From NCBI RefSeq assembly GCF_016234775.1, contig NZ_JACRAH010000039.1, positions 1-64,000 on the forward strand: a stretch of 64,000 nt of DNA. Reading direction: 5' to 3'. This DNA is from Aquabacterium sp. (lineage in GTDB: Bacteria; Pseudomonadota; Gammaproteobacteria; Burkholderiales; Burkholderiaceae_C). Position 1 is the first letter of the stretch; each line of letters starts with the position of its first letter. This document shows, one piece after another, positions 26,247 through 35,691 of this stretch. The notes beneath the pieces are model-generated. The model searched no databases. It worked only from the letters and a program-made list of their open reading frames with translations, and had not been told where the DNA came from. A program made the position numbers and the translations under genes.

Positions 26247-27854
26247 TCAGCCAGTTTGTGAGCGCAGGATCATGTCGGCCGCCTTCTCCGCGATCATGAC
26301 CGTGGGCGCATTGGTGTTGCCCGAGGTGATGGTGGGCATGGCTGACGCATCCACCACCCGCAAGCGATGGACGCCACGTACGCGCAGTTGCGGATCGAGT
26401 ACGGCCCCCGCGTCCCCATCCGGCCCCATGCGGCAGGTGCTCACAGGATGGAAGATGGTGGTGCCGATGCGGCCGGCGGCCTCCACCAGTTGCGCGGGGC
26501 TTTGGGCCTCGGGGCCGGGCATGAATTCCTGCGGCTGGTACGGGGCCAGTGCGGGTTGCGCAACGATGCGGCGCGTCAGTTCGATGGCCTCGACGGCCAC
26601 CTGCCTGTCTCGCTCGGTGCTCAGGTAGTGGGGCGTGATACGTGGCGCGCTGTCTGGCTGGGCATCGCGGATGTGGATGTGGCCGCGTGATGAAGGCTGC
26701 AGGTCACATACGGAGGCCGTGAAAGCCGGAAAGGCATGCAGCGGTTCACCGAACTTGTCGAGCGACAAGGGCTGCACGTGGTACTCGACATTCGTGCGAT
26801 GCGGGCTGCTGGCCGTGCGCGCAAAACACCCCAGCTGGCTGGGTGACATCGACAAAGGACCGCTGCGATCGAGCAGGTATTGCAGCCCCATGCGCGCCTT
26901 GCCCCACAGCGAATGCACCTGCGCATTGAGCGTGGGCACACCTTGCACCTTGAACGCCAGACGCAGTTGCAGGTGATCCTGCAGGTTCTCGCCCACCCCG
27001 CGCGCATCCAGCAGGCAGGGCACACCGGCGGCTTGCAGGACCTCGCCACGGCCGATGCCCGATCGCTCGAGGATCGCTGGTGAGTTGACGGCCCCGGCGC
27101 ACGAGATCACTTCACGTGCGGCCTTGAAGTGCTGGCGCTGACCTTTGATGATGGCGTGCACGCCCTGGCAGACGAGTTGGGCATCGATGTCCAGTCTGTC
27201 GACCATGGCGCCGGTCACGATGTGCAGATTGCGGCGGTGCCGGACAGGTTTGATGAAGGCCTTGCTCGCGTTCCAGCGCACGCCACGTTTCTGGTTGACC
27301 TCGAAGTAGCTGCAGCCGAAGTTGTCACCGCGGTTGAAATCATCGACGGTGGGGATGCCGGCTTGCGCAGCGGCGGCCTGAAAGGCATCCAGGATGGTCC
27401 ACGACAGGCGCTGCCTTTCCACGCGCAGTTCATGGCCCGCACCATGCCATTCGGAGCCGCCACCGTGATGGTCTTCGGATGCCAGGAACCAGGGCAGCAC
27501 GCTGGCCCAGTCCCATCCCTCGCAACCCATGGCGGCCCAGTTGTCATAGTCGGCCTGTTGGCCGCGCATGTAGATCATGCCGTTGATCGACGAACAGCCA
27601 CCCATGACCTTGCCGCGCGGGTAGAGCAGGCTGCGGCCATTCAGGCCGGGTTCGGCCTCGGTGCGGTAACGCCAGTCGGTGCGCGGGTTGTCGATGCAGT
27701 ACAGATAGCCCACGGGGATGTGGATCCAGATGTAGTCATCCGGCGTGCCGGCTTCCAGCAGCAACACCGAGTGCGCAGGGTTGGCCGACAGCCGGTTGGC
27801 CATGACGCAACCAGCCGTGCCGCCGCCAATGACGATGTAGTCGTATGTCTGCAT
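26247..27854 (-). CDS. GMC family oxidoreductase (choline/alcohol dehydrogenase-like)
   Basis: A 535-aa FAD enzyme. The ADP-binding motif YIVIGGGTAGCVMANRL is at the N-terminus, the GMC signature GKVMGGCSSINGMIYMRG at about 80-98, and the second signature GAVNSPAILERSGIG near 260. The C-terminus has the catalytic region HPVSTCRMG and ASAMPTITSGNTNAP. Such enzymes oxidise alcohols (BetA, AlkJ, PEG dehydrogenase types); the substrate is undetermined. Divergent from mmsA with a 102-base shared upstream region, which hints at coregulated alcohol/aldehyde or valine catabolism. The start at 27854 begins MQTYDYIVIGGG. Confidence 0.9.
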   Translation of the reverse strand: MQTYDYIVIGGGTAGCVMANRLSANPAHSVLLLEAGTPDDYIWIHIPVGYLYCIDNPRTDWRYRTEAEPGLNGRSLLYPRGKVMGGCSSINGMIYMRGQQADYDNWAAMGCEGWDWASVLPWFLASEDHHGGGSEWHGAGHELRVERQRLSWTILDAFQAAAAQAGIPTVDDFNRGDNFGCSYFEVNQKRGVRWNASKAFIKPVRHRRNLHIVTGAMVDRLDIDAQLVCQGVHAIIKGQRQHFKAAREVISCAGAVNSPAILERSGIGRGEVLQAAGVPCLLDARGVGENLQDHLQLRLAFKVQGVPTLNAQVHSLWGKARMGLQYLLDRSGPLSMSPSQLGCFARTASSPHRTNVEYHVQPLSLDKFGEPLHAFPAFTASVCDLQPSSRGHIHIRDAQPDSAPRITPHYLSTERDRQVAVEAIELTRRIVAQPALAPYQPQEFMPGPEAQSPAQLVEAAGRIGTTIFHPVSTCRMGPDGDAGAVLDPQLRVRGVHRLRVVDASAMPTITSGNTNAPTVMIAEKAADMILRSQTG

Positions 27855-27956
27855 ATCGGGGAGCCATGTTGAGGCCTGTGGGCTCGTCTGCGTGTCAGTG
27901 TTGTCCACTATGGCTGACAATGGCAGCGTTGATTTCAAGCGTAGAAGGCCTACATC

Positions 27957-29459
27957 GTGAACGCTCCGACTGTCATTCCCCATTGGCTCAACGGCCAGGC
28001 CCAGATCCGTTCAGGCAACGTCTTGCAGGATGTTTTCAACCCTGCCACAGGCGAGGTGACACGCAAGGTGCAGCTGGCGACAAGCGATGAGGTCAACGAG
28101 GCCGTGGCCAGTGCGAAGCAAGCCTTCCCGGACTGGGCCGAGACCCCACCGATCCACCGCGCTCGCATCATGAACCGCTTTCTGGCCTTGCTCAACGAGC
28201 GCAAGGACGAGCTGGCCGCCATCATCACGCGCGAGCACGGCAAGGTCTTCAGCGATGCGCAAGGTGAGGTCATGCGTGGCATCGACATCGTCGAGTTCGC
28301 CTGCGGCATTCCGCAATTGCTCAAAGGCGACTACACCGACCAGGTGTCCACCGGCATCGACAACTGGACCCTGCGCCAGCCCTTGGGTGTGGTGGCGGGC
28401 GTCACGCCGTTCAACTTTCCGTGCATGGTGCCCTGCTGGATGTTCCCGGTGGCCATTGCCTGTGGCAATACCTTTGTGCTCAAGCCCAGCGAGCGAGATC
28501 CGTCTGCGGCGATCTTCATGGCCGAGTTGATGGCCGAGGCTGGTTTGCCTGCGGGCGTGTTCAACGTGGTGCACGGGGATCGACTGGCGGTGGAAGCCTT
28601 GCTGGATCACGATGATGTGAAGGCGCTGAGCTTCGTGGGGTCGACGCCGATTGCGCATGGCCTGTACCGGCGTGGTGCGCAACTGGGCAAGCGTGTACAG
28701 GCCCTGGGCGGCGCCAAGAACCACATGGTGGTGATGCCCGACGCGGATCTGGATCTGGCTGTGGATGCCTTGATCGGCTCGGCATATGGCTCGGCCGGCG
28801 AGCGCTGCATGGCGATCTCGGTGGCCGTGTTGGTGGGCGATGTGGCCGATCGCATCATGCCCAGGCTGATCGAACGCACGAAGGCGCTCAAGATCAAGGA
28901 TGGCATGGAAGCCGATGCCGAGATGGGCCCCATCGTGACGCGCCAGGCGCTGGAGCGTATCGAGGGCTATATCGCATTGGGGGAGCAAGAAGGCGCTTCG
29001 CTCTTGGTGGATGGGCGCGGGCTCAAGGTACCTGGCCGTGAAAACGGTTTCTTCACCGGTGGCACCTTGTTCGACCATGTGACGCCGAGCATGCGCATCT
29101 ACCAGGAAGAGATCTTCGGGCCGGTGTTGTCATGCGTGCGGGTGAAGGATCTGGCGCAGGCTGTGGCGCTGATCAACGCGCACGAGTTTGGCAATGGCGT
29201 GGCGTGCTTCACCAGCGACGGGCAGGTGGCGCGCGAGTTCAGCCGCCAGATCGAGGTGGGGATGGTGGGCATCAATGTGCCGATCCCGGTGCCCATGGCC
29301 TGGCATGGCTTCGGTGGCTGGAAGCGCAGCCTGTTTGGCGACATGCATGCCTATGGGGAAGAGGGTGTGCGCTTTTATACGCGGCAGAAGTCGGTGATGC
29401 AGCGCTGGGCCTCGTCCATCCCCAAGGGGCCTGAGTTCGTGATGCCGACGGCGAAGTAA
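27957..29459 (+). CDS. mmsA: CoA-acylating methylmalonate-semialdehyde dehydrogenase
   Basis: A 500-aa aldehyde dehydrogenase converting methylmalonate semialdehyde to propionyl-CoA (and malonate semialdehyde to acetyl-CoA) in valine and inositol breakdown. MmsA-type marks: [20 protein letters not shown], the glycine-rich FVGSTPIA, the catalytic cysteine in [12 protein letters not shown], and the C-terminal [18 protein letters not shown]. Full length. The ORF begins just after the divergent GMC gene region. Confidence 0.94.
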   Translation: MNAPTVIPHWLNGQAQIRSGNVLQDVFNPATGEVTRKVQLATSDEVNEAVASAKQAFPDWAETPPIHRARIMNRFLALLNERKDELAAIITREHGKVFSDAQGEVMRGIDIVEFACGIPQLLKGDYTDQVSTGIDNWTLRQPLGVVAGVTPFNFPCMVPCWMFPVAIACGNTFVLKPSERDPSAAIFMAELMAEAGLPAGVFNVVHGDRLAVEALLDHDDVKALSFVGSTPIAHGLYRRGAQLGKRVQALGGAKNHMVVMPDADLDLAVDALIGSAYGSAGERCMAISVAVLVGDVADRIMPRLIERTKALKIKDGMEADAEMGPIVTRQALERIEGYIALGEQEGASLLVDGRGLKVPGRENGFFTGGTLFDHVTPSMRIYQEEIFGPVLSCVRVKDLAQAVALINAHEFGNGVACFTSDGQVAREFSRQIEVGMVGINVPIPVPMAWHGFGGWKRSLFGDMHAYGEEGVRFYTRQKSVMQRWASSIPKGPEFVMPTAK

Positions 29460-29767
29460 GCGCCACGTCTGTCGTTCGCCGCCTCTATGGGCTTGGCATG
29501 TTTTGGTGCCTGACCTCGATCGAGGTGATGTGCGTCATCGACCCCGTCAACTCGGCGTAAATTGTTTCCAATTGCGACGAGGGTGGGTTTCCGCGCATTC
29601 GTTGGCGACCGCTCCCCTACAATCCGGCGCATAACACAGGGCTGCGATTGGTGCGGTCAGGCTTCAGACCTGCACGCCAGCCCGCAAATCAGGGAACGAC
29701 GCCCATGTGATGGGCACTGGACGTGCGTGATGGTGCGTCTTGATCACGATAAACCGCACGGGAATCC
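29460..29767. other. 308-base gap between mmsA and the lipoprotein gene
   Basis: No convincing ORF. It contains the perfect 14-base palindrome ACCTCGATCGAGGT (29513-29526) and a TACAAT -10-like box at 29618-29623 without a good -35. Probably carries the promoter of the lipoprotein gene. I see no terminator with a T-run after mmsA. Confidence 0.5.
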
Positions 29768-30832
29768 ATGAAACAGCTCGACACCAGGGGGCGCTGGCTC
29801 CGCTCTGCCTTGCCTCATTTTTTGGCAGTTGCACTAGTGGCCTGTGGTGGCGGTGGTTCGCCAGACACCCAGACGCAAGCCGCACCGCGCTCCACGCCTG
29901 TCACAGTTTATGCGTCACTGGCTGATCCAGCCGGTGACTTGTGCGCCAAGCGTGAAACAAGCGCCGACTTTGGCGTGGAGTACTGCATTGAGCCTACATC
30001 GTCCTCAGCTGGTGTGGATGGGCTTTGGGCCGAGTTGCAAAAGCCGGCGGGCAACTTCATCAAGCTGACGATCACGGGCATGAATGTCAACCAACCACCT
30101 GGCGGCGCTGGTGACCAATACCAGGGTTTGAGTTCGAGGACCTTTTATGCCGGTCAAGGTTTGATTCATCAAGGCGGGGAAACCTACCATGCGGTCGCCA
30201 TGCCGGTCACGCCGTCTGGGGTGGGTGATCTTGTTTATGCTGGCGCGACACAGACCATGTTGAAAATATCCGGCGTGAATCCGGGTGCTCAGGAGAGCGT
30301 GCTGCAGGCGTATTGGACACGGACAATAGGGGATATATCTATTCCTGGGGGTGTCGAGCTGGATACATGGGCTTCATTCTTTGGTATTCGTACGGACTGG
30401 ATGGATGCGCCAGAGAATCCCGACCTTGTTTTCTCTGGAAGCATCGTGGTGGCGGCTGGTGACAATACATACCAGGAGGATGTGAAAGCTCAACGGTTTT
30501 CAACAGCCAGTTGTCCGATTACTTTGCAGATGAATTTGGTTTCAGGTGAAATTCGCACAATGCAGCCTGTTGTGGAGTGTGCTGACGCGGATACGGGTGC
30601 TGTATTCGTGGCAGATATAAATAGTGCGAAGCTCATCTCAAAGGGCGCGCGCATCCAGGCTACGAAGACAGGCAGTGTTTCATATGCTGACAGCAGCAAG
30701 GGTGTCGTGTTTGAAGGCGAGGCACTGAGTCAGGTTTCTGGTGGCGTGTATGGGCACGGGGCGCATGACCTGGTCATCCATGGCGTGACGTCGCAAGGTT
30801 ATATTTTGATACAAGCAATCAAGACGAATTAA
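29768..30832 (+). CDS. lipoprotein of unknown function
   Basis: A 354-aa protein with a lipoprotein signal peptide: lipobox LVAC with Cys26, followed by GGGGSPD, so it is predicted to be anchored in the outer membrane. The mature part looks beta-rich (many Gly/Thr/Val strands), with a final SGGVYGHGAHDLVIHG and YILIQAIKTN. No family recognised. It precedes the tad locus by about 230 bases and is more AT-rich than the housekeeping genes, like the pilin genes after it. Confidence 0.8.
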   Translation: MKQLDTRGRWLRSALPHFLAVALVACGGGGSPDTQTQAAPRSTPVTVYASLADPAGDLCAKRETSADFGVEYCIEPTSSSAGVDGLWAELQKPAGNFIKLTITGMNVNQPPGGAGDQYQGLSSRTFYAGQGLIHQGGETYHAVAMPVTPSGVGDLVYAGATQTMLKISGVNPGAQESVLQAYWTRTIGDISIPGGVELDTWASFFGIRTDWMDAPENPDLVFSGSIVVAAGDNTYQEDVKAQRFSTASCPITLQMNLVSGEIRTMQPVVECADADTGAVFVADINSAKLISKGARIQATKTGSVSYADSSKGVVFEGEALSQVSGGVYGHGAHDLVIHGVTSQGYILIQAIKTN

Positions 30833-31065
30833 TCCCGTCTCGTTATGTAATGACATGTAAGCTTTTTGCGGGATGCATGGGCTTTGTTTTCATGTTGTTG
30901 CACTTGTCTGGCCTGGTTCCCCCGTAATGGGTGGTTTCATGGCTGCATCGAATTGATAAAATCCAGATACGGTTCGCGCATTCAGGGAGAAGTATCCAAG
31001 GGTGCCATTAATTAAAAGTGCCGACTGTTGAGCCGTCAGCGGTTTTCAATATCTGGAAAATTATC

Positions 31066-31320
31066 ATGTCGATGAAGAAGCAACAACGTGGTCAGGGGAT
31101 GACTGAATACATCGTGATCGTGGCACTGATTGCAGTGTCTGCTATCGCAACGTACCAATTCTTCGGTCAAACCATCCGTACTCAAACGGCGGGTCTGGCG
31201 CAAGAAATTTCCGGTACCAATGCAGCTACTACCATCACTGCAGCGAAGACTAACTCTGCCGCTGCGCTGACTGAAGGTAACCGCAAGAAGAGCCTGTCCA
31301 ACTACGACAACAATCAGTGA
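31066..31320 (+). CDS. Flp/TadE-type class III pilin (probable major subunit)
   Basis: An 84-aa prepilin. A short basic leader (MSMKKQQRG) is followed by QGMTEYIVIVALIAVSAIAT; cleavage after Gly9 would place Glu at +5 and Tyr at +6, as in Flp pilins processed by TadV-type peptidases. A hydrophilic Ala/Thr-rich tail of about 45 residues follows. The ATG at 31066 has a GGAAA site upstream; an ATG two codons on is possible. First gene of the tad locus, as expected for the main pilin. Confidence 0.8.
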   Translation: MSMKKQQRGQGMTEYIVIVALIAVSAIATYQFFGQTIRTQTAGLAQEISGTNAATTITAAKTNSAAALTEGNRKKSLSNYDNNQ

Positions 31321-31348
31321 TCATTTGTTGTTTGGTTGAAAGAACATA

Positions 31349-32821
31349 ATGAAAAACGCCAGCCCGAAAATGGGTTGGCCGTCGTTCCAGGGGGGGCGGC
31401 ATCAACGCGGTCAGGCCATGATCTATGGCATATTCATTCTGGCCGTTGGGTTGGTGTCGACATTTTTCCTGTTTAATGCCGGTCAGCTCGTTCAAGAAAA
31501 AGATCGCCTGATCACGGCGGCAGATGCAACCGCGTACAGTGCCGGTGTGTTGCATGCTCGGGCTCTGAATTATTCGGCGTATATCAATCGCGCGCTCATT
31601 GCCAATGAGATAACCGTTGCGCAAACGGTTAGCGTTGCATCCTGGGTTCGATATACACAGAGTCACGTGAATACTGCGGTATCGGAGGGTTGTAACTATT
31701 ACATCAATGTGCCGGGTGGGCTGACTTTTTTGCGTTATACGCCTCTTTGCATGGGGTTGGCGTATGGTGGGGCCTATATTTCAAGTGCCTCTGGTTGGGT
31801 TGATACTGGTGGGCAGGCAGTGATTGCTGCTGCAGAGATTGCAAAAAAAATATTGCAAGGCGCTCAGATATTCATGATGGCGGAGCTCGCGTTAAAGCGA
31901 GATGACATCCTGACTGAGGTGGCTAAGGCGAATTTCAAAGGCGATGGCAATGTCAGTGTCATGACCATGCCTATACCTGGTGATCATCCAATTGAAACCA
32001 GTGTGAAGCTCCGGGCTGGCAAGGACAGGCAAAGATTTGCCAATGTGGCAGTGGAGTCCGCCTACCGAGATCCCTTCATTCCCAGTCGAAGTTGGAATGA
32101 AAAGGCTTTGCTGCCGGAAACATCTTGCTTGAAAATATTAAAGGTGGAGTACGACTACGCGACACGTGCAGGTGGCACGAGTTTGATTGGTCTGGATGAG
32201 TGGAAGGCCATGGATACCTTCGAAATCCACAAGCGTATGCTGAAATTCAAGACCAAGAAAATTGGTTTCATCAAGATCAAGATCCCATATTGCGGAGACG
32301 CGGAGTGGTATCCGGCTGCGGGGCTCAAGGCCAGTTATGCACTCAAGGAGGCAGATAAAGGTTCTGCTGCTTATTTTGCCGGAGCGAGAAGCATCAACAA
32401 CCTGGCCAGCAAAACGCCTACAAACAGCACCTATTCGGGCTATCAAGGCATGCCCGCATCCTGGGAGTTGACGGACGATGCACTTAGCTACGTGCCCAAC
32501 CATGCAGACGTCAACCACCGTGAGTTCAAGATCCGCTACTCCATTCTGGTGACGCGCAAAGAGGATCAGACGCGTACGAGTGAAGGGCGCTCTGATGTCA
32601 AGTCAGCAACGGGGCCTTATGGCTTGAACAAGTTTGATGGCAAGCCTGCCGCCGGTGAGTACTCGGCTGTCTCGACGGCTGAGATCTTTTTTGATCGCCC
32701 GGTGGCTCGCGAAGATGGCAAGACGGAGATTGCCAGCCTTTACAACCCCTATTGGCAGGTTCGCCTGGTTCAATCCAAGGCGGCCATTGCTGCTGGTATG
32801 GCTATACAGGGGCTGAAGTAA
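31349..32821 (+). CDS. TadG-like pilus assembly protein
   Basis: A 490-aa protein with an N-terminal basic region, one helix (AMIYGIFILAVGLVSTFFLF) and then the TadE/G signature (QEKDRLITAADATAYSAGVL, HARALNYSAYINRALIANE) followed by a long periplasmic domain. The RGQAM step resembles a prepilin site but lacks the +5 glutamate (Tyr there). Its stop overlaps the next start by one base (TAATG), so the genes are coupled. Role: pseudopilin-like component of the Tad machine. Confidence 0.8.
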   Translation: MKNASPKMGWPSFQGGRHQRGQAMIYGIFILAVGLVSTFFLFNAGQLVQEKDRLITAADATAYSAGVLHARALNYSAYINRALIANEITVAQTVSVASWVRYTQSHVNTAVSEGCNYYINVPGGLTFLRYTPLCMGLAYGGAYISSASGWVDTGGQAVIAAAEIAKKILQGAQIFMMAELALKRDDILTEVAKANFKGDGNVSVMTMPIPGDHPIETSVKLRAGKDRQRFANVAVESAYRDPFIPSRSWNEKALLPETSCLKILKVEYDYATRAGGTSLIGLDEWKAMDTFEIHKRMLKFKTKKIGFIKIKIPYCGDAEWYPAAGLKASYALKEADKGSAAYFAGARSINNLASKTPTNSTYSGYQGMPASWELTDDALSYVPNHADVNHREFKIRYSILVTRKEDQTRTSEGRSDVKSATGPYGLNKFDGKPAAGEYSAVSTAEIFFDRPVAREDGKTEIASLYNPYWQVRLVQSKAAIAAGMAIQGLK

Positions 32822-33630
32822 TGACTGGCTCCTTTGCAACTGGTCGTCAAGGCGGGCAGGCCTTGCCGGAGTTCCTGGTCGCCGCCGTGGCCATCATCCC
32901 GCTGTTCCTGCTCTTGCCCATGTTGGGCAAGTACCAGGATATGGCGCACAGCACCATGCTGGCCAGCAGGTATGTGGCGTTCGAGGCCATGACCAGAAAT
33001 GACATCCTCAACTCGTTCAAGCCGGAGGCAGAGCAAGCGCGTGATGTTCGCCGGCGCTTCTTCAGCAACTCCGACGCGCCCATCAAGACGGGTGATGCCG
33101 CTGGCAGTTTCGAGGCACACCAGAACCAGTTCTGGCGGGATCCATTTGGTAATCGCCTTGTCAAGAGTCTGGATGACGATGTGACGGTTCACTATGGTTT
33201 CAGCCATGGTGCCACGCACGCCGAAGGCTTTTCGGGCATGAGCGATGGCGCGCCTTTCGATCTGAAAGGCAACTTCAAACTGAGCACGAAGGGCCTCTAC
33301 ACGGCCAGCGTTTCGGTCACGATCGCCAATTTGCCTGATGGCCTCAAATTCGTGGAGCCTTTCAACAAGCTCAACCTGTCCATGACGCGCAGCACCAGTC
33401 TGCTGCTGGATCCTTGGACGGGACGCGATCCCCACAACGTTCAGGATCGCTTGGGCAACGCTTTGATCAACCCTGCCAGCGCGGGCCTGTTTGATCCAGT
33501 GAAGACGGTCATGAACATCGCTGTTCAGGCTTTGGATGGCAAGGCACTGGGCTTGGGCAACATCACAGGGCCCAAGCTTGGCGAGTTGCAGTATTGGCGC
33601 GATGTTGTACCGGCGGACCGGTTGAAATAA
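32821..33630 (+). CDS. TadE-like minor pilin
   Basis: A 269-aa protein. The N-terminus RQGGQALPEFLVAAVAIIPL is a class III prepilin motif (cleavage after Gly gives Glu +5, Phe +6) with one helix, then a periplasmic domain of about 230 residues. Translationally coupled to the TadG-like gene. The longer in-frame start at 32752 lies within the previous gene and was rejected. Confidence 0.78.
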   Translation: MTGSFATGRQGGQALPEFLVAAVAIIPLFLLLPMLGKYQDMAHSTMLASRYVAFEAMTRNDILNSFKPEAEQARDVRRRFFSNSDAPIKTGDAAGSFEAHQNQFWRDPFGNRLVKSLDDDVTVHYGFSHGATHAEGFSGMSDGAPFDLKGNFKLSTKGLYTASVSVTIANLPDGLKFVEPFNKLNLSMTRSTSLLLDPWTGRDPHNVQDRLGNALINPASAGLFDPVKTVMNIAVQALDGKALGLGNITGPKLGELQYWRDVVPADRLK

Positions 33631-33651
33631 AAGAAAGTTCAGGGAGTTGAC

Positions 33652-34398
33652 GTGAAGAAATTGGTCAGCGCCAGGGCTGGGGCCTTGGCATGCGTGACGC
33701 TTTGCCTGGCGCTTTTCGCTGGCTTTGCCTCCGCAGGATCGCTCAAGACCGGGCCTACGTTTGCCTTGCCTGACAGGGCGAGGTTGCAGCCCATGGATGG
33801 CGAGAATGTGATCAATGGCGTGCCCACGCGCATCACGGTGTTTTCAAGTCCAGACACGCTTGAGTCGACCGCGGCATGGTTTCGAAAGACGCTGACGCAG
33901 CCCTACACCGAAGACACGCGTGGTGGCGACATCATTTTTGGGAAGCCAGCTGAGCACCATTTCTCGACCATCAAATTGAGCGCGGTGCCTGGTGGAACCA
34001 GAGGTGTAGTAGCTGTGGCGGACCTCGAGCAAGGGGCGAAGCGCAGCAAGATCACCGAGGCTCGCATCAAGGATTGGCTGGCCGATCTGGGTGTGGAAAG
34101 CAAGGTGCTGAGCTTCAACGAGTCAGTCACGCTCGGTACTGATGCGCAAACCCTCTTGCTGGTCAATGACCGATCCCCCGCGGGCAACATCAAGGCAGTT
34201 CATCGTCTGATGGACAAGCGCGGCTTTGAGTTCGAGCGTGAGTTGTCAGATTCTAGCAAGCAGGTGGGCAGCGAGCAGGGCACAAGGACTTTGATGTTTC
34301 GTGGTCAAGCTCGCGAAGCTGTGGTCATGGTGCGTCCGCAAGCCGGGGGCCAGACGCAAGTGCTCATCAACGTGACCGTCCAGACAAAACGAGGTTGA
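33652..34398 (+). CDS. exported protein of unknown function in the tad locus
   Basis: A 248-aa protein that starts at GTG (33652), supported by an AGGGAG site five bases upstream. A signal peptide covers about residues 1-28 (ACVTLCLALFAGFASAG). The mature domain has alternating strands (RITVFSSPDTLESTAAWF, TRTLMFRGQAREAVVMV). I do not recognise a family. Between two pilin genes with short gaps, so it is probably a periplasmic part of this Tad machine. Confidence 0.72.
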   Translation: MKKLVSARAGALACVTLCLALFAGFASAGSLKTGPTFALPDRARLQPMDGENVINGVPTRITVFSSPDTLESTAAWFRKTLTQPYTEDTRGGDIIFGKPAEHHFSTIKLSAVPGGTRGVVAVADLEQGAKRSKITEARIKDWLADLGVESKVLSFNESVTLGTDAQTLLLVNDRSPAGNIKAVHRLMDKRGFEFERELSDSSKQVGSEQGTRTLMFRGQAREAVVMVRPQAGGQTQVLINVTVQTKRG

Positions 34399-34402
34399 GA
34401 CG

Positions 34403-34645
34403 ATGAAGCCTATTCGCACCGAAGACGGTCGCCCATTTCGTACTGACAGAACGTCGCGCGCGCGCTCGCAAGGGCAGGCGATGTTGGAGTACCTGGTGGT
34501 GTCAGCCGTTCTCGTCTTTGCCTTGTTTGTGCCCATCAAGGATGAGGCCAGTACAGACAAGCCGCGCACCGCGGTAGAGGTTGTTGTTCACAACTTCCAA
34601 GTCGCCTATGAGCGCATGAGTTTTTCTCTCTCCATTCCCGAGTAG
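34403..34645 (+). CDS. small pilin-like protein (second class III pilin)
   Basis: An 80-aa protein with a 24-residue leader ending SQG, then QAMLEYLVVSAVLVFALFVP: cleavage after Gly24 gives Glu +5, Tyr +6. A short hydrophilic tail follows. Only four bases separate it from the previous gene. Could be a minor pilin or initiator; its leader is longer than in typical Flp. Confidence 0.75.
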   Translation: MKPIRTEDGRPFRTDRTSRARSQGQAMLEYLVVSAVLVFALFVPIKDEASTDKPRTAVEVVVHNFQVAYERMSFSLSIPE

Positions 34646-34656
34646 TCCGTAGTCCC

Positions 34657-35646
34657 ATGAAAATCCCGAAACTGCCGAGCGTCAAGCTCAAGAAGAGCAC
34701 GGTCATCTTGCTGGTTGCCTTGTCGGTCGGCTTGCTTGCTGCATTCGCCGCACGAAGCTATCTCAGCAACCGTATGCAGGAAATCGAGGTCAAGGCCAAA
34801 GGGCGCCTGATCGACATGGTGGTGGCCAAAGTGGATCTCGACAAGGGGTCTGTTCTCGATGAAGACAGCGTGGCCGTTCGACCCATTCCCGAAGAGTTCG
34901 CGCACGCGTCCGGGATCTTGCCTCAGGACTTCGACAAGGCCTCGGGAGAGCGGCTTGCCTTCCCAGCCAAGGCGGGGCAGATCCTCATCTGGAGCATGCT
35001 TGAAAGCAAGAAGGCCCCTACGTTTTCAACGCGTGTGGAGGTCGGGCATCGTGCGATGACGGTGCCTGTTGATGAGATCAGTTCCATCTCTGGCATGTTG
35101 GAACCCGGAGACATCATCGACCTGATCGTGACAGTGGATCGTGACGGCCAGAAATACACCTTGCCCTTGCTGCAAGGTGTGACGGTGATGGCCACTGGCC
35201 AGCGCTCCACCGATGACCCTGAAGGTGCCAGTGGCCGACGCGAATATTCGACAGTCACGCTCGACACCACGCCTGAACAGGCCAAGCGCGTGATTGCCGC
35301 CAGAGAGGGTGGAAAGATCACCGCCTTGCTGCGCAATCCACAAGACAACGAGCGCATGAAGGATGGTGCCATGCAGTTGGCCGATCTGCTCATGAAGGGG
35401 CGAGCTTCTCAAGGAGGCACTGCCTTGGCTGATGGAGATGGCGTACCGATCCTGTATGGGGGCTCATCGAACAAGTTCACGCCTGAACAGCTGGAGCTGT
35501 CGCGCGCTCGTGGCAACAAGCAAAAAGAAGATGAGCCTGCAAAGGAATCAGATGCCAAGGCCAGCGGTGCGACTGACAAGTCATCACCGCAGAGTGGCCA
35601 TGACAACAAGGACAACTTGTCGAATCGAAGGTCAGAAAAGAAATAA
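34657..35646 (+). CDS. cpaB: Flp pilus assembly protein CpaB/RcpC
   Basis: A 329-aa protein with one N-terminal membrane helix (about 14-32), a SAF-type domain (about 48-115: VVAKVDLDKGSVLDEDSVAV, AGQILIW) and an RcpC/CpaB domain (about 120-235: GHRAMTVPVDEISSISGMLE, PGDIIDLIVTV). The C-terminal 60 residues are charged and disordered-looking. CpaB sits in the periplasm and works with the secretin; it directly precedes the secretin gene, the usual order. Confidence 0.9.
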   Translation: MKIPKLPSVKLKKSTVILLVALSVGLLAAFAARSYLSNRMQEIEVKAKGRLIDMVVAKVDLDKGSVLDEDSVAVRPIPEEFAHASGILPQDFDKASGERLAFPAKAGQILIWSMLESKKAPTFSTRVEVGHRAMTVPVDEISSISGMLEPGDIIDLIVTVDRDGQKYTLPLLQGVTVMATGQRSTDDPEGASGRREYSTVTLDTTPEQAKRVIAAREGGKITALLRNPQDNERMKDGAMQLADLLMKGRASQGGTALADGDGVPILYGGSSNKFTPEQLELSRARGNKQKEDEPAKESDAKASGATDKSSPQSGHDNKDNLSNRRSEKK

Positions 35647-35691
35647 CACGTCCTTCAAGCTTGAAGCAGTAACAAATCAGGTTCGCACAAC

